Below, one piece after another: positions 33,901 to 42,115 of a stretch of 64,000 nt of DNA. This stretch comes from Chryseobacterium bernardetii (GTDB lineage Bacteria > Bacteroidota > Bacteroidia > Flavobacteriales > Weeksellaceae): positions 1,364,001-1,428,000 of the forward strand of contig NZ_CP033932.1 of NCBI RefSeq assembly GCF_003815975.1, in the 5' to 3' direction. The notes under the pieces are model-generated. The model made no database searches. It was given only the letters and a program-made list of their open reading frames with translations, and had not been told where the DNA came from. The position numbers and the translations under genes were made by a program. Positions within the stretch are counted from its first letter, which is position 1. Each line of letters begins with the position of its first letter.

Positions 33901-34848
33901 AGACAGATAGAAAATACGATTTTGAGAAGAAACTGTATTTCTTATATGATAAACCAGGATCCTTCGGCAGCACTTACTTTTGGGAAAAATAAATATTATA
34001 AAACAGATTCCGCAGAGGAGAGCTTCCTCAATACAGAGGTAAAGCTGGATTCCACTTTGGACAGCTATACTGCTTTTGTGAAGTTTATGGAACAGGCTTT
34101 CGAATGGGAAATCATGAGTTATTATTTCTATCCGTACTATTGGGGAAACAGGAATAACTGGGATAAGATGTACCAGTTTGATGATAATGATCCTACGTTC
34201 AGGGCATTTATGCAGTCGGGAATGGCAAGGGTAATTGTCACTGTAAGACCAGGCTTTGAAGAAGCCGTAAGGCATTACCTGGCCACAGGGCAGATCTGGA
34301 ATACAGGAGAAGTTCCTGTAATTGATGATCCTTTATTCTTATCCATTGTAGAAGAAATGCGTAAAACGGAAGGCGAGAAATATGGTAAGGCATGGGCGAC
34401 AAGGTTGCCAACAGCTCTTACTATTCTTCAGGCGCAGTCTATTGGTCTGAATGTGACAAAAGCGCTTCCGTTTGATGATAACCTTTCGGATTATGAAGAC
34501 CCTACAAAAGTTCCGCAATCTTCGCAGATTGTACCTGTTGACGCTCAAATGGGAGGAGGGGAAACCCAGACGTTTGGAAACCTGAGAGGGTTTATTGAAG
34601 GTGCTGGAGGAAAGACCGCTAAAATTGTACTGAAACGGGAGGATGGAAGTACCTATACTTTTACTTTTTCTAACGTAGAAGGAGATTGGCTCATAGAAAG
34701 AATCCCTGTTGGGAAATATGAGCTGAATATAGATGCCAACAATGTTTTCCCTGAAACTCAATTTGCCGTTGATGGATATAAAAACAGTGAAGTGGTAATC
34801 TCTGAAAACAGTACCACTGATGTATTCATTGCACTTCATAAACTTTAA
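30946..34848 (+). CDS. 1300-residue protein of unknown function (first gene of a WYL-promoter operon)
   Basis: Not recognised. No signal peptide or membrane helix. An N-terminal globular region (about 1-220) leads to a coiled coil (about 225-310, KAYQKEYQQSYNDAQARYQA), a beta-rich middle (about 400-560), a charged linker, a second helical part, and the motif HVVGVYRWVDKVYKNQIYNY near 730. A further coiled coil (about 945-970) and aromatic-rich segments follow. The last 95 residues resemble a carboxypeptidase-regulatory-like beta sandwich (GNLRGFIEGAGGKTAKIVL; ERIPVGKYELNI). The architecture suggests a structural or toxin-like particle protein rather than an enzyme. It sits behind promoter F and heads an operon with two mutually related proteins. 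Its reading frame may extend upstream by slippage. Confidence 0.7.
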   Translation: MSINSNASQTLFRFATMRNAELPNPKDLNKRFIFRDPKLKSSSVFDFNLATERTLSAICSKIDSHSIPLDIYTEANLKVLFGNFYETMVWVARNKATASKTDFDSKINTCKSAYGTVAIDVILWDNLVYQVVTQKDFYAKEFIMQLLHLSHILNFYDGKDETYQNIINAKVVLPKELFKTDVGSAANGTTSRIVESSSNTLYNEKNMKFAEANFNLQANQVLTASLEKLAKAYQKEYQQSYNDAQARYQASIKPIQTEYQAQVSETENRKSIIENRIKYITDLSISDPELFARNTELKDELYKLKEELLGLYIPVPSLPEFSFTFRNEIDGTALESALNGENKAALNRIFETASLSEALKGISTFSELLQAVARNNQLLQQQVLDNTQLNPEVSASVGGVLVPVADSLNKNGFVPYSVKTYNRGYSDWFIMLTVDNYTHTIVSGTYKVTINGTEISSSNIFQVVNGINYLFYNGTGIPASQTLNTGGFVLQGEVVLDDGKTYILNVTLSRDPSDIDRILKQAVFKGSAAFAPVEKPVDPEIPLTPVNPGAFIPSGFGMKNIGVADYLKVEQSLQGYVEGEVAHIENVMARERREKSTKKTSRSEITSMESSDTEKEQLRDTSSTDRFELQSEISKALQDIKDANISAYVNGHNTYPSGSINYGVAGGFSTHNSKEENTRQAMTQAKEITQKATDRVVTKVHKERTEKMIEEFEESNIHEFDNRKGDKHVVGVYRWVDKVYKNQIYNYGKRMMFEFMIPEPAKLHSLGMKISKNAENMLIKPVDPRTSSINKMENYMALDGTSGDVILKYWSGVYNVEVDSIPAGKIYLSKGFSYGKDLVPEGASNSNTSAVGLQKDLEIPEGYVTTEYTINYGGKQYTGALLNVSIGDKKVITDSSAPGNFNTSGYLVGITNLLPISISTDRFYSFEANVTITCELNREGKIKYLQKVFNKIIAAYEKAKTQYEQDLAAIQAQGVQIKGSNPGFYRQIENTILRRNCISYMINQDPSAALTFGKNKYYKTDSAEESFLNTEVKLDSTLDSYTAFVKFMEQAFEWEIMSYYFYPYYWGNRNNWDKMYQFDDNDPTFRAFMQSGMARVIVTVRPGFEEAVRHYLATGQIWNTGEVPVIDDPLFLSIVEEMRKTEGEKYGKAWATRLPTALTILQAQSIGLNVTKALPFDDNLSDYEDPTKVPQSSQIVPVDAQMGGGETQTFGNLRGFIEGAGGKTAKIVLKREDGSTYTFTFSNVEGDWLIERIPVGKYELNIDANNVFPETQFAVDGYKNSEVVISENSTTDVFIALHKL

Positions 34849-34924
34849 TAAGTAACCTGGCTTTGGTAACCGGTGGCTGGCTTTTGACAGCCACCGGAAG
34901 CCAACAGCTAAAAACAACGAAATA

Positions 34925-36223
34925 ATGGAAACAAAAATAGCCGATATTCAGCTGATACAATTTCCCGAAAGTGTACAGAAACAAAGAAAAGCTACCCATG
35001 GCGTAGTAGTCAATACTGAAAATTTTGATGCTAAAACACAGAAGCTGCTGATTTCTGTAAATAATAAAGTATATGAAGCAGACCCTGTAACCAAAGAAAT
35101 AGAAATCATTCTGAAAGAACCACCAAAGTCTGATTTACAAAATACAATTTTTTCATCCGATACCTACAGGGTAAAAGCTCATATCATTGATTCTAAAACT
35201 GAAAAAATATTGGGCTCTAAATTGCAGGAATTTAAAACTGAAGTCCAGAACTTTCAACATCAAAAATATGACGAATTACTGTCCACAAGTAACGTGGTTT
35301 TAGGAGATTATAAGTCTATTCTGGAAAAATGGAGACAGGAACTTTCTACAAAAGATATGGATATGTCTCATCCAGAACCGTGGAAAGAATTTGATGTGTA
35401 CAGTCAGTATATAGGATACTTATGTTACGGAATCAATGCAAAGGCAAACAATAATTCCAATACATTTCTGACAGGATTTACTGCAGCTATAAAATATGAA
35501 GCGTACAATATAGGAAATGGAAGTAAAGAAGGCTTTCATAACTGGATGTACCTGCTTAATGTATGGATGGACAACAGAGGAGAACTCGTTGATGCCAGAA
35601 TGGATCTGTTTGCTTACAGGTGTAATTTACAATCCGGTCCGGAAAGGGAAATTCTTAGGGGCAATACAGGTAAAGGCAAATCTTCTGTCAGCCAAAGCAG
35701 TTGGGGGTCTGTAAGTAAAGGAAAAAAGCTTCATGATGAAATCTTCTTGCAGAAAAAGCTTATCCTGCTGGATAATATCAGGGATATGGATTTTGAGGCC
35801 AACAGCTCTTTAAAGGATTTCTACAACAGGACTGCATCCATACTGAGGGAAGCCAGTATTTTCAACAGAACTTCAGATATTTCTTATTCTTTTGCCCTGG
35901 CTAATAAAGAAGATGATAATCTCCTATCTACTATTGCTGGCAAATCAGCTGCCCATGACTATCCTTTCCTTACTGAAATTATCAAGAATAAACAGTTTGG
36001 GGTATTTAAAGAAATACAAGGTATTTTCGGGTATATTTTTGACGATGTATTGGGGGCGGTATCTTTTTCTAAAAAACTGTTCAATTACAGGGGCCCTTTC
36101 TTACTAGGCTCTATTGCCGTAGAAAAAAACAATGCCGGAGCTATCCATAGTTTTCAGGATGATAATCCCGATGCTATTTTATACGACTTACAACTTTTAA
36201 ACAAAACCAACCTAAAACCTTAA
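34925..36223 (+). CDS. Operon protein of unknown function, paralogue of the next gene
   Basis: 432 residues, no signal peptide, no membrane helix, no recognised domain. An N-terminal strand-rich part of about 100 residues precedes a mostly helical remainder (YIGYLCYGINAKANNNS, GFHNWMYLLNVWMDNRGEL). From KLHDEIFLQKKLILLD to the end it aligns with the following 324-residue protein: shared pattern LH(D/Q)EI, FN(R/Q)(T/S)S, a (Y/F)xxA(L/I)A(N/H)KE motif, and a final FxYRGP(F/V). It is 76 bp after the 1300-residue gene and 4 bp before its paralogue. The tight order suggests the products form one complex. Confidence 0.65.
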   Translation: METKIADIQLIQFPESVQKQRKATHGVVVNTENFDAKTQKLLISVNNKVYEADPVTKEIEIILKEPPKSDLQNTIFSSDTYRVKAHIIDSKTEKILGSKLQEFKTEVQNFQHQKYDELLSTSNVVLGDYKSILEKWRQELSTKDMDMSHPEPWKEFDVYSQYIGYLCYGINAKANNNSNTFLTGFTAAIKYEAYNIGNGSKEGFHNWMYLLNVWMDNRGELVDARMDLFAYRCNLQSGPEREILRGNTGKGKSSVSQSSWGSVSKGKKLHDEIFLQKKLILLDNIRDMDFEANSSLKDFYNRTASILREASIFNRTSDISYSFALANKEDDNLLSTIAGKSAAHDYPFLTEIIKNKQFGVFKEIQGIFGYIFDDVLGAVSFSKKLFNYRGPFLLGSIAVEKNNAGAIHSFQDDNPDAILYDLQLLNKTNLKP

Positions 36224-36227
36224 AGCC

Positions 36228-37202
36228 ATGCTATATTTACCAGAAACATTGGTGCTAAACCAACCGGAATCAGATGTTAATAATTATGAGGAAAGCAGTA
36301 ATACTTGCTTTTGCCTGGGTTTTACCAAAGTACAGAGCAAAATTAAAATGGACATTGGAGAGGAGTATCAGGACCTTCTTAATGCACACCTCACTGCAAT
36401 TTCCTGGATAGAAGATAATAAGGGAAATATATATAGCGGAGATAATGCTAGTCGTGCTAATCCATACCGTGATCGGATTATAAAGACCTGCACACTTTAC
36501 ATAGACCGTGGAGGGAAAATAGTACAGGGGCATTACCAGGAACTGAAATATTATGCCCAGATTGTACAACGAAGCCCTACCAGTGCTACAGATGATAGGA
36601 TAGAAAAAAAGATACGTACTGAGAATGATTTTAAAACTCGGTTCAAATCACAGGGATTACAGCTGCATCAGGAAATCATAGATCAGGGGCTGCTAAGGAT
36701 AGAAGGGTTTGAAGATTTTAAAATGAATCCTAATGCCGAATTTTTCAAAAAAATAAAGGAGGTCTGCCTGTTTAACCAAAGCAGTGAAATGAATTTTATC
36801 TATGCCATTGCCCATAAAGAAAAAAAGTATCTTGACATTGTAAAAAATACAGTATCTTTAGCAGCAGTCCCTTACGAGCTGGAATTAGGACCTTTTGTAA
36901 AGGTTTTGCAGGAATCTCTAGGGCTGGTTGCTTTCCTTTGTGATGTAGATTCTGAATATGAGCTTACTGACAGCCTTTTTGAATATAGAGGACCAGTAAT
37001 AATTTCAGATGTTTACAATAGCAATTATACTAACAAATTGATTGAAATACAGGATGGTAGCGGAACAAAGGAATGGGAAGGACGAAAACAAAGTAAAGTA
37101 TTGGAATCTGGGATGGACAAAGATAAATTGTCTAAATTTAGTGCTTTAGAGAGTTTTATGGAGCTCCAGACAACATTGACAGAAGAAATAAAAAAGAAAT
37201 AA
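36228..37202 (+). CDS. Operon protein of unknown function, paralogue of the preceding gene
   Basis: 324 residues, soluble, no recognised domain. It aligns with the C-terminal two thirds of the 432-residue neighbour (QLHQEIIDQGLLRIEGF; FNQSSEMNFIYAIAHKEK; FEYRGPVII) and lacks that protein's N-terminal extension. It has an additional C-terminal tail with KDKLSKFSALESFMELQ. A broken copy of this tail lies at 37919-38062, so at least one more paralogue once followed. It ends one base before the lipoprotein gene. Function unknown; probably the partner of the 432- and 1300-residue proteins. Confidence 0.65.
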   Translation: MLYLPETLVLNQPESDVNNYEESSNTCFCLGFTKVQSKIKMDIGEEYQDLLNAHLTAISWIEDNKGNIYSGDNASRANPYRDRIIKTCTLYIDRGGKIVQGHYQELKYYAQIVQRSPTSATDDRIEKKIRTENDFKTRFKSQGLQLHQEIIDQGLLRIEGFEDFKMNPNAEFFKKIKEVCLFNQSSEMNFIYAIAHKEKKYLDIVKNTVSLAAVPYELELGPFVKVLQESLGLVAFLCDVDSEYELTDSLFEYRGPVIISDVYNSNYTNKLIEIQDGSGTKEWEGRKQSKVLESGMDKDKLSKFSALESFMELQTTLTEEIKKK

Positions 37203-37203
37203 T

Positions 37204-37848
37204 ATGAGATACCCGATTTTAACTTTATTTTTATTAATAATATTATATTCTTGCAAAAATACCGATGTAAAGGTAATACATGATGATTTAGTTGTCTTAA
37301 ATCCTGATATTAATGAGATAAAGAAAGGGTATTATAAGTATTCTACATTCAATCCCTCTTATCCAGATTATTATCTTTATTCTCCTATAGGACCTAGTAG
37401 AAAAGAAAAAGGTAAAGCAAAGTCTCTAATACCAGAATTTGATCATTTTGATTATCGTATTTTTTATAAGTATATCAAAAATAATTTCAATGGACAATAC
37501 GAAGCTTATTTAGTAAATAATAATACTATACTATATAGAGACTATGTAGAAATATATAAGGATGAAAAAGAAAGGAAGTTCAAAGCACTACAGGATTTTG
37601 AGAATTATTTTAAACAAAAAAAAATTAGTTTTAAGGTTCATAAACAAAAATATTTTGAAGACGACGGTGGAACAAGATTTGTTTTTTTATTAAAAAAGAA
37701 TGACCTGAAAACAGATTCCGTATATTTCTCTGTTTTCTTGACAAAAGAAAAGATGGAAGCCTCACTCTTCTACAACATTAAAGATACTATCAATGCTTTT
37801 CCGTGGATTTCAACAACACCTTATCGTGGACAAAAAATTGAAGATTAA
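37204..37848 (+). CDS. Lipoprotein of unknown function
   Basis: 214 residues. MRYPILTLFLLIILYSCKN is a lipoprotein signal with the lipobox ending LYSC, so it is probably anchored in the outer or inner membrane. The mature part is rich in Tyr, Lys and Asp, with an alternating strand/helix pattern; no domain recognised. It begins one base after the 324-residue gene's stop and so belongs to that operon. Within an operon of soluble large proteins it could be an immunity or anchoring factor; this is inference from order only. Confidence 0.6.
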   Translation: MRYPILTLFLLIILYSCKNTDVKVIHDDLVVLNPDINEIKKGYYKYSTFNPSYPDYYLYSPIGPSRKEKGKAKSLIPEFDHFDYRIFYKYIKNNFNGQYEAYLVNNNTILYRDYVEIYKDEKERKFKALQDFENYFKQKKISFKVHKQKYFEDDGGTRFVFLLKKNDLKTDSVYFSVFLTKEKMEASLFYNIKDTINAFPWISTTPYRGQKIED

Positions 37849-37918
37849 GATATTTCCCTGAAGCTAAGCTTTGGGGGTTTTTATGAAATTTAAACAGAAC
37901 TTATTGAATACTTAAGTC

Positions 37919-38062
37919 AGAACAGATAAAGATAAATTTTCTAAATTTAATGCTTTGCCTGATTTTTAGAAGTTCAAACAGTTCTTTCATCTGAAATTAA
38001 CGCTGAAGTCGTCTTGACTTTTGAAAATATAAGAGGTTATAGAAATTTGTGTTGCAAAATAT
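37919..38062 (+). pseudogene. 3' remnant of a third operon paralogue
   Basis: TDKDKFSKFNALPDF followed, after a one-base frameshift, by LEVQTVLSSEI. This matches DKDKLSKFSALESFMELQTTLTEEI, the end of the 324-residue protein, at both DNA and protein level. The rest of the copy is gone. Confidence 0.65.
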
Positions 38063-38088
38063 AAAACCTCCACTCATCGCCCCATTAT

Positions 38089-38270
38089 ATGTACAAAGTA
38101 CTAAGAAAAGATACAATAGAAATGGAAATAGTACCTTATCTACCAACTCCTAAAAGAGTATTACAACAAAGATTCCTTTATATGAAATAGTTAATTGTAT
38201 TTGTATAAGTTGAAAACTGGGATTGAGTGGCATTTGCTGCCTATATTAACCTGATTTTGGGTTGATTTAC
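38089..38270 (+). pseudogene. Insertion-sequence transposase remnant
   Basis: MYKVLRKDTIEMEIVPYLPT then stop codons, with IPLYEIVNCI-like residues continuing in another frame. This resembles the start of IS5-group transposases of Bacteroidetes (VPYLPxPKRGF ... YEIVNCILYKLKTG). A 10-bp inverted repeat TTGTATAAGT/ACTTATACAA brackets about 75 bp here. Too degraded to be active. Confidence 0.5.
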
Positions 38271-38709
38271 TTATACAAGTGATTTGTAATCATTAGCTTA
38301 TGTTTAAGCACATAAATTTTATAGTATAAGGAATATAACCAATATACATAATATAGGTAATATGTGTAATTTGTATAATATTTTTAATGTTATCTTAGAT
38401 ATGTGTAATTTTTGATAAAAAATATGGGGATTTTGTATTTTTTTAATATGTTTGCATAAAATAAAATCCGTCAAGTATTCGACCACCGACGGATTATATT
38501 TTCGATTTCAATATATGGAAAAAGAACTTTCTTTTATCCCCTATACCGTATTTTTATTTAGCAAATATAAAATTTATTACTGAATAAAAAAATTGTGATA
38601 GTGAATTTTTAATATTTTTAATCATGTAACATTCAAAAGTGTATAGGAGGCAAGTAAAGCTAGTTTTTTCCGATATAAAATTTGTATTAATCTTAAAATT
38701 ATATTTATT
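38271..38709. other. Non-coding region upstream of the recombinase trio
   Basis: AT-rich. Contains CCGTCAAGTATTCGACC (38468-38484) flanked by an ATCCGTC/GACGGAT inverted repeat, a weak look-alike of the WYL element, then TATATTTT and a 22-codon frame from 38515 (MEKELSFIPYTVFLF...) that may be the start of a lost gene. No clear left end of a small RIT element is visible. Confidence 0.4.
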
Positions 38710-39951
38710 ATGGAACAAAAACTTAGTGAGCTTCACAAACAACTGGAAAAATATATTGATGAAAATATTTTTTCAGATAATTTAAAGAAAAAACTTATAT
38801 ATCAGTTTAAGCGGCTTTCCCATTTCATGGAAATGAAACTTATTGTTGTTTATGATAAGAATGTAGGTGAAGAATATTTAAAATTTCGCGATATTCCAGG
38901 AAATAGTAGATCTAATAAAAAAGACAATTTTCGATATGATGCACGTTACATAGGTTTATTGAATGGAATGCTTGAAGGAAAATGGATAATAAAAAAGAAA
39001 ACACAAAATTTTGAAACTCTATTTCCAGATAATTCTTTAGGCTTTTATGTAAAGAACTTTCTAATTTCATATGTAAATGAAAGACGCCTGTCATCAACTA
39101 CCAAACGCTATTACTATGGCTCACTTCAAAAATTTTGTGAAAAAGCATTAGAAGATAAAATATATAGACCTGAAGACATTACATCTGAATATATTTTACA
39201 GTTTATGTCTTTACAGAGTTATAAAGATCATCCAGCAACTGTATTGAGATCGCTCCTTTCAGATTTATACTCAAAAAAAATAATAAATTTTCGTACAGCA
39301 AATATTCTTGCAAATTATAAAGCAAGATCTGGCCGTAAATTACCATCATACTATACTCTTGACGAAATTGTCTGTATTGAAAAATCTGTGGATAGAAAAT
39401 ATGCTATAGGAAAAAGGGATTATGCAATGATTCTTTTAGCAACACGTCTAGGTTTAAGATCTTCAGATATAAGATTACTACAATTCTCAAATATTAATTG
39501 GGAGACTAATTTGATTTTAATGGAGCAATTTAAAACAAAAAAAATGATTGAGCTGCCGTTATTAACTGATGTTGGAGAGGCTATCATAGATTATATAAGG
39601 CATAGTCGACCTAAATCTATTTCAAAATACATTTTTTTAAGGGCAAGTGCGCCTTATCTGCCATTAGGAGGAACAGCTTTGAATGCAATATTCAAGAAAT
39701 ATTTTATAAAATCTAATGTTGAATTTGCAAAGAAACGTCATGGTCCACATTCCATGCGCCATAGTTTGGCAACCAATTTACTGAAAAATGGGACAGCGTT
39801 ACCTATTATCTCAGAAGCATTAGGACATTGTAATACAGCTAGCACCATGCCTTACGTTCATCTTGATTCGCAAGAGTTACTAAAATGTTCATTGGATGTA
39901 CCAATGGTTTGCAATAATTTTTACATACAAAAAGGAAAAGGGTTATTATGA
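38710..39951 (+). CDS. Tyrosine recombinase, first of the trio (RitA-like)
   Basis: 413 residues. The N-terminal half contains a core-binding SAM-like domain (FLISYVNERRLSSTTKRYYY). The catalytic half has the first arginine in LATRLGLRSSDIRLL, then HSMRHSLATNL (H-x-x-R) and GHCNTASTMPYVHLD with the nucleophilic tyrosine in MPYVH. Tyrosine recombinases cut and rejoin DNA through a phosphotyrosine link. Its stop overlaps the start of the second recombinase by 4 bases (ATGA), indicating translational coupling. Three such genes in a row are the defining trait of recombinase-in-trio elements. Confidence 0.88.
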   Translation: MEQKLSELHKQLEKYIDENIFSDNLKKKLIYQFKRLSHFMEMKLIVVYDKNVGEEYLKFRDIPGNSRSNKKDNFRYDARYIGLLNGMLEGKWIIKKKTQNFETLFPDNSLGFYVKNFLISYVNERRLSSTTKRYYYGSLQKFCEKALEDKIYRPEDITSEYILQFMSLQSYKDHPATVLRSLLSDLYSKKIINFRTANILANYKARSGRKLPSYYTLDEIVCIEKSVDRKYAIGKRDYAMILLATRLGLRSSDIRLLQFSNINWETNLILMEQFKTKKMIELPLLTDVGEAIIDYIRHSRPKSISKYIFLRASAPYLPLGGTALNAIFKKYFIKSNVEFAKKRHGPHSMRHSLATNLLKNGTALPIISEALGHCNTASTMPYVHLDSQELLKCSLDVPMVCNNFYIQKGKGLL

Positions 39952-40976
39952 TACATAGAAAAAAAGAGTTTATTTATGAGAGTGAGTTCGCACCATATAT
40001 AAACAGTTTTCTTTTAGAGAAGGAGCGGAAAGGACAATTAAAATCTGATATGTTAAAAAATTTCATGCTAGAATTTGATCGTTTTTTTCAAGAATATAAT
40101 ATTACAGATCTACAAATTACTGAAGATGTTATCTTGCTATGGAAAAGCACAAGAATTAATGATAATGATAGGAATTTGTACCATAAATATATTGCCTGGA
40201 AACACTTTTGTTCATATTTGTGCAGTTTAGAAATAGGAAGTTATATACCTAGAATTCCTAAGGCTGGCCGCCAAAATAACTATATACCCTATATATTTAC
40301 TGCTGAAGAAATCAAACTGATTTTTGAAACTGTGGATAAACTAAGGATATCGAAAAATAGAAACATCACTCCTATGTTTGCAATGCCTGCTCTATGTAGA
40401 TTGCTTTATAGTACAGGAATGCGTATTAGCGAGGCTTTATCTCTTAAAAATGAAGATTTGGATTTCAATAAAAGAATAATTCATATTAACAAAACCAAGA
40501 ATGAACAACAAAGATTGGCAGTTATGACTGACTCTTTGTTTGCTGTTTTACAAGAATACAAAAACTTTAAAGAGCTTATTCCTGTAAATAAGATAAATTC
40601 CAACGAAAAATATTTTTTTGTGACACAATTGGGAAAACCATGTCACAAAACTAATGTCCGATTTTGGTTTCAAAAAGTTCTTTATTGTGCAGACATACCA
40701 AGGCATACTTATGTTAATCGGCCTAGAATTCACGATTTAAGACATACTGCTGCTGTCCATGGTTTTCAGAAGTTAATAAGCCAAGGAATGGGTATACATT
40801 GTAGTCTTCCTCTGATTTCAATATTTCTTGGACATAAACATATTAAATCGACAGAGCAATATGTTAGATGGACAAGTCAAATGTTTCCCGATTTAATAGA
40901 AAAACAAAAGATCATGTCTTTTGTTTTTCCAGAAATGAAATTTATTAAAAAAAATGATTATGACGGATTTTGGTAA
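39948..40976 (+). CDS. Tyrosine recombinase, second of the trio (RitB-like)
   Basis: 342 residues. The catalytic residues are seen in LYSTGMRISEALSLKNEDL (Arg I), HDLRHTAAVHGF (His-x-x-Arg) and FLGHKHIKSTEQYVRW (His/Tyr). The N-terminal core-binding domain is shorter than in the first protein. The gene overlaps the first by 4 and the third by 23 bases, so the three are made in fixed ratio. Members of such trios are thought to act together, with different subunits at the two ends; which one cleaves is not known here. Confidence 0.88.
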   Translation: MIHRKKEFIYESEFAPYINSFLLEKERKGQLKSDMLKNFMLEFDRFFQEYNITDLQITEDVILLWKSTRINDNDRNLYHKYIAWKHFCSYLCSLEIGSYIPRIPKAGRQNNYIPYIFTAEEIKLIFETVDKLRISKNRNITPMFAMPALCRLLYSTGMRISEALSLKNEDLDFNKRIIHINKTKNEQQRLAVMTDSLFAVLQEYKNFKELIPVNKINSNEKYFFVTQLGKPCHKTNVRFWFQKVLYCADIPRHTYVNRPRIHDLRHTAAVHGFQKLISQGMGIHCSLPLISIFLGHKHIKSTEQYVRWTSQMFPDLIEKQKIMSFVFPEMKFIKKNDYDGFW

Positions 40977-41979
40977 ACATTTAGAAAAATTCTTTATAAA
41001 GTACCTTGTTGGAGAGTACGGTGCATCTAAACATACTATAAGAGCATATAGAGATAGTTTTGGGATGCTACTAGCTTTTATGAAAGAGGCTAAGTCAATT
41101 AATGCGGATACATTACAATTAAAGCATCTTAATAGAGACGTTATATTGGATTTTTTACTTTGGCTTGAAACAAGACATAAAAATAATATATCTACAAGAA
41201 ATCAAAGATATGCAGCCATTAGATCATTTTGTAAATACTTACAATATGAAGAACCCACACGAATATCCGAGTGGCAGAATATACGCTCTATAAGACTAAA
41301 AAGAGGTATTACTAAAACGATTAACTATTTATCAATTGATGCTATTAAATTACTTCTGGAACAAATTTCCACCAATAACCATAATTCAAGCAGAGACTTG
41401 GCAATGATAGCTTTATTATATGATAGCGGTGCACGCGTTCAGGAATTGATAGATCTATCTCCTTCTTGCTTAAGATTGGAAAAACCATACACCATTCGTT
41501 TATTAGGAAAAGGAAATAAAGAACGCTTTGTAATATTACAAGAGGAGCAGGTACAGCTTTTGAAGCAATATATTTTGGATTATGGTCTTAATAGACGAGA
41601 GAAGGAAATGGGACCTTTGTTTTTTAACAGAATAGGTGAAAAGCTTACTACTGCAGGAGTTACATATATTTTAAAGAAGTATGCAAATCAAGCCAGGCTA
41701 ATTAATAAAGAAATTATACCATCTGTTATAAGCCCACATATTTTAAGGCATTCTAAAGCTATGCACCTTCTTCAGGCCGGGATAGATTTAATTACAATCC
41801 GGGACTTTCTTGGGCATTCAAGTATACAAACAACAGAAATATATGCTCGAGCAGATTCAAAACAAAAACGCGAGGCGTTAGAAGCTGTATATGTTGATGT
41901 ATTACCTCAAAATAGTTATAATGGAAGATCCTGGGAGAACAACTCTTATTTAAAGGAATTTTTAAAAGGTTTAGGATAA
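40954..41979 (+). CDS. Tyrosine recombinase, third of the trio (RitC-like, XerC/D-like)
   Basis: 341 residues and the most Xer-like of the three. SAM-like N-terminal domain (YLVGEYGASKHTIRAYRDSF), Arg I in LYDSGARVQELIDLS, HILRHSKAMHLLQAG (His-x-x-Arg), FLGHSSIQTTEIYARAD with the catalytic tyrosine in EIYAR. It ends 130 bp from the right junction. Downstream, repeated and inverted copies of AGCTTTTGATTATATT look like recombinase arm sites. Confidence 0.9.
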   Translation: MIMTDFGKHLEKFFIKYLVGEYGASKHTIRAYRDSFGMLLAFMKEAKSINADTLQLKHLNRDVILDFLLWLETRHKNNISTRNQRYAAIRSFCKYLQYEEPTRISEWQNIRSIRLKRGITKTINYLSIDAIKLLLEQISTNNHNSSRDLAMIALLYDSGARVQELIDLSPSCLRLEKPYTIRLLGKGNKERFVILQEEQVQLLKQYILDYGLNRREKEMGPLFFNRIGEKLTTAGVTYILKKYANQARLINKEIIPSVISPHILRHSKAMHLLQAGIDLITIRDFLGHSSIQTTEIYARADSKQKREALEAVYVDVLPQNSYNGRSWENNSYLKEFLKGLG

Positions 41980-41991
41980 TTTTTTTGTTAA

Positions 41992-42112
41992 AATCAAAAG
42001 CTAAAGACAGAGTTTATATCATAATGTATTGATTGTTAGTTAATTTAGTTTTTAGCTTTTGATTATATTTAAGTTTTGATAACTGAGTTTATCAAAAGCT
42101 TCTGATTATATT
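41992..42112. repeat. Right-end recombinase-site-like repeats
   Basis: A perfect 14-bp inverted pair AATCAAAAGCTAAA (41992-42005) / TTTAGCTTTTGATT (42051-42064), and a direct pair AGCTTTTGATTATATT (42054-42069) / AGCTTCTGATTATATT (42097-42112) 43 bp apart. The last copy runs into the ATTGAT junction. Confidence 0.65.
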
Positions 42113-42115
42113 GAT
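42110..42115. repeat. Right junction core ATTGAT
   Basis: Second copy of the six bases at 7537-7542. Deleting one copy with the intervening DNA restores the umuC codons TAT-AGT-ATT-GAT-GAG-CTT (YSIDEL). Confidence 0.85.

Larger units (their letters stand above)
7543..42115 (+). mobile_element. 34.6-kb integrated element with recombinase trio, inserted in umuC
   Basis: What is seen: umuC is split with no loss of coding sequence, six bases (ATTGAT) sit at both junctions, and three overlapping tyrosine recombinase genes end 130 bp from the right junction. Adjacent tyrosine recombinase triplets of about 400/330/330 residues define recombinase-in-trio (RIT) elements, normally only a few kilobases. 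Here the interval carries about 31 kb of cargo: a defence-like block, an RHS toxin operon, a mutagenic polymerase cassette and an unrecognised operon. I infer one large integration, but a small RIT insertion later enlarged by other events or rearrangement would leave the same junctions. IS debris at 38089-38270 and gene remnants show a history of several events. Confidence 0.75.

Noticed and set aside
38468..38502. Ninth WYL-type promoter upstream of the recombinase trio
   Set aside because: The first half (CCGTCAAGT) matches but the TTGTC core is replaced by TTCGACC and the -7 box is TATATTTT; it is also explained by a local inverted repeat.
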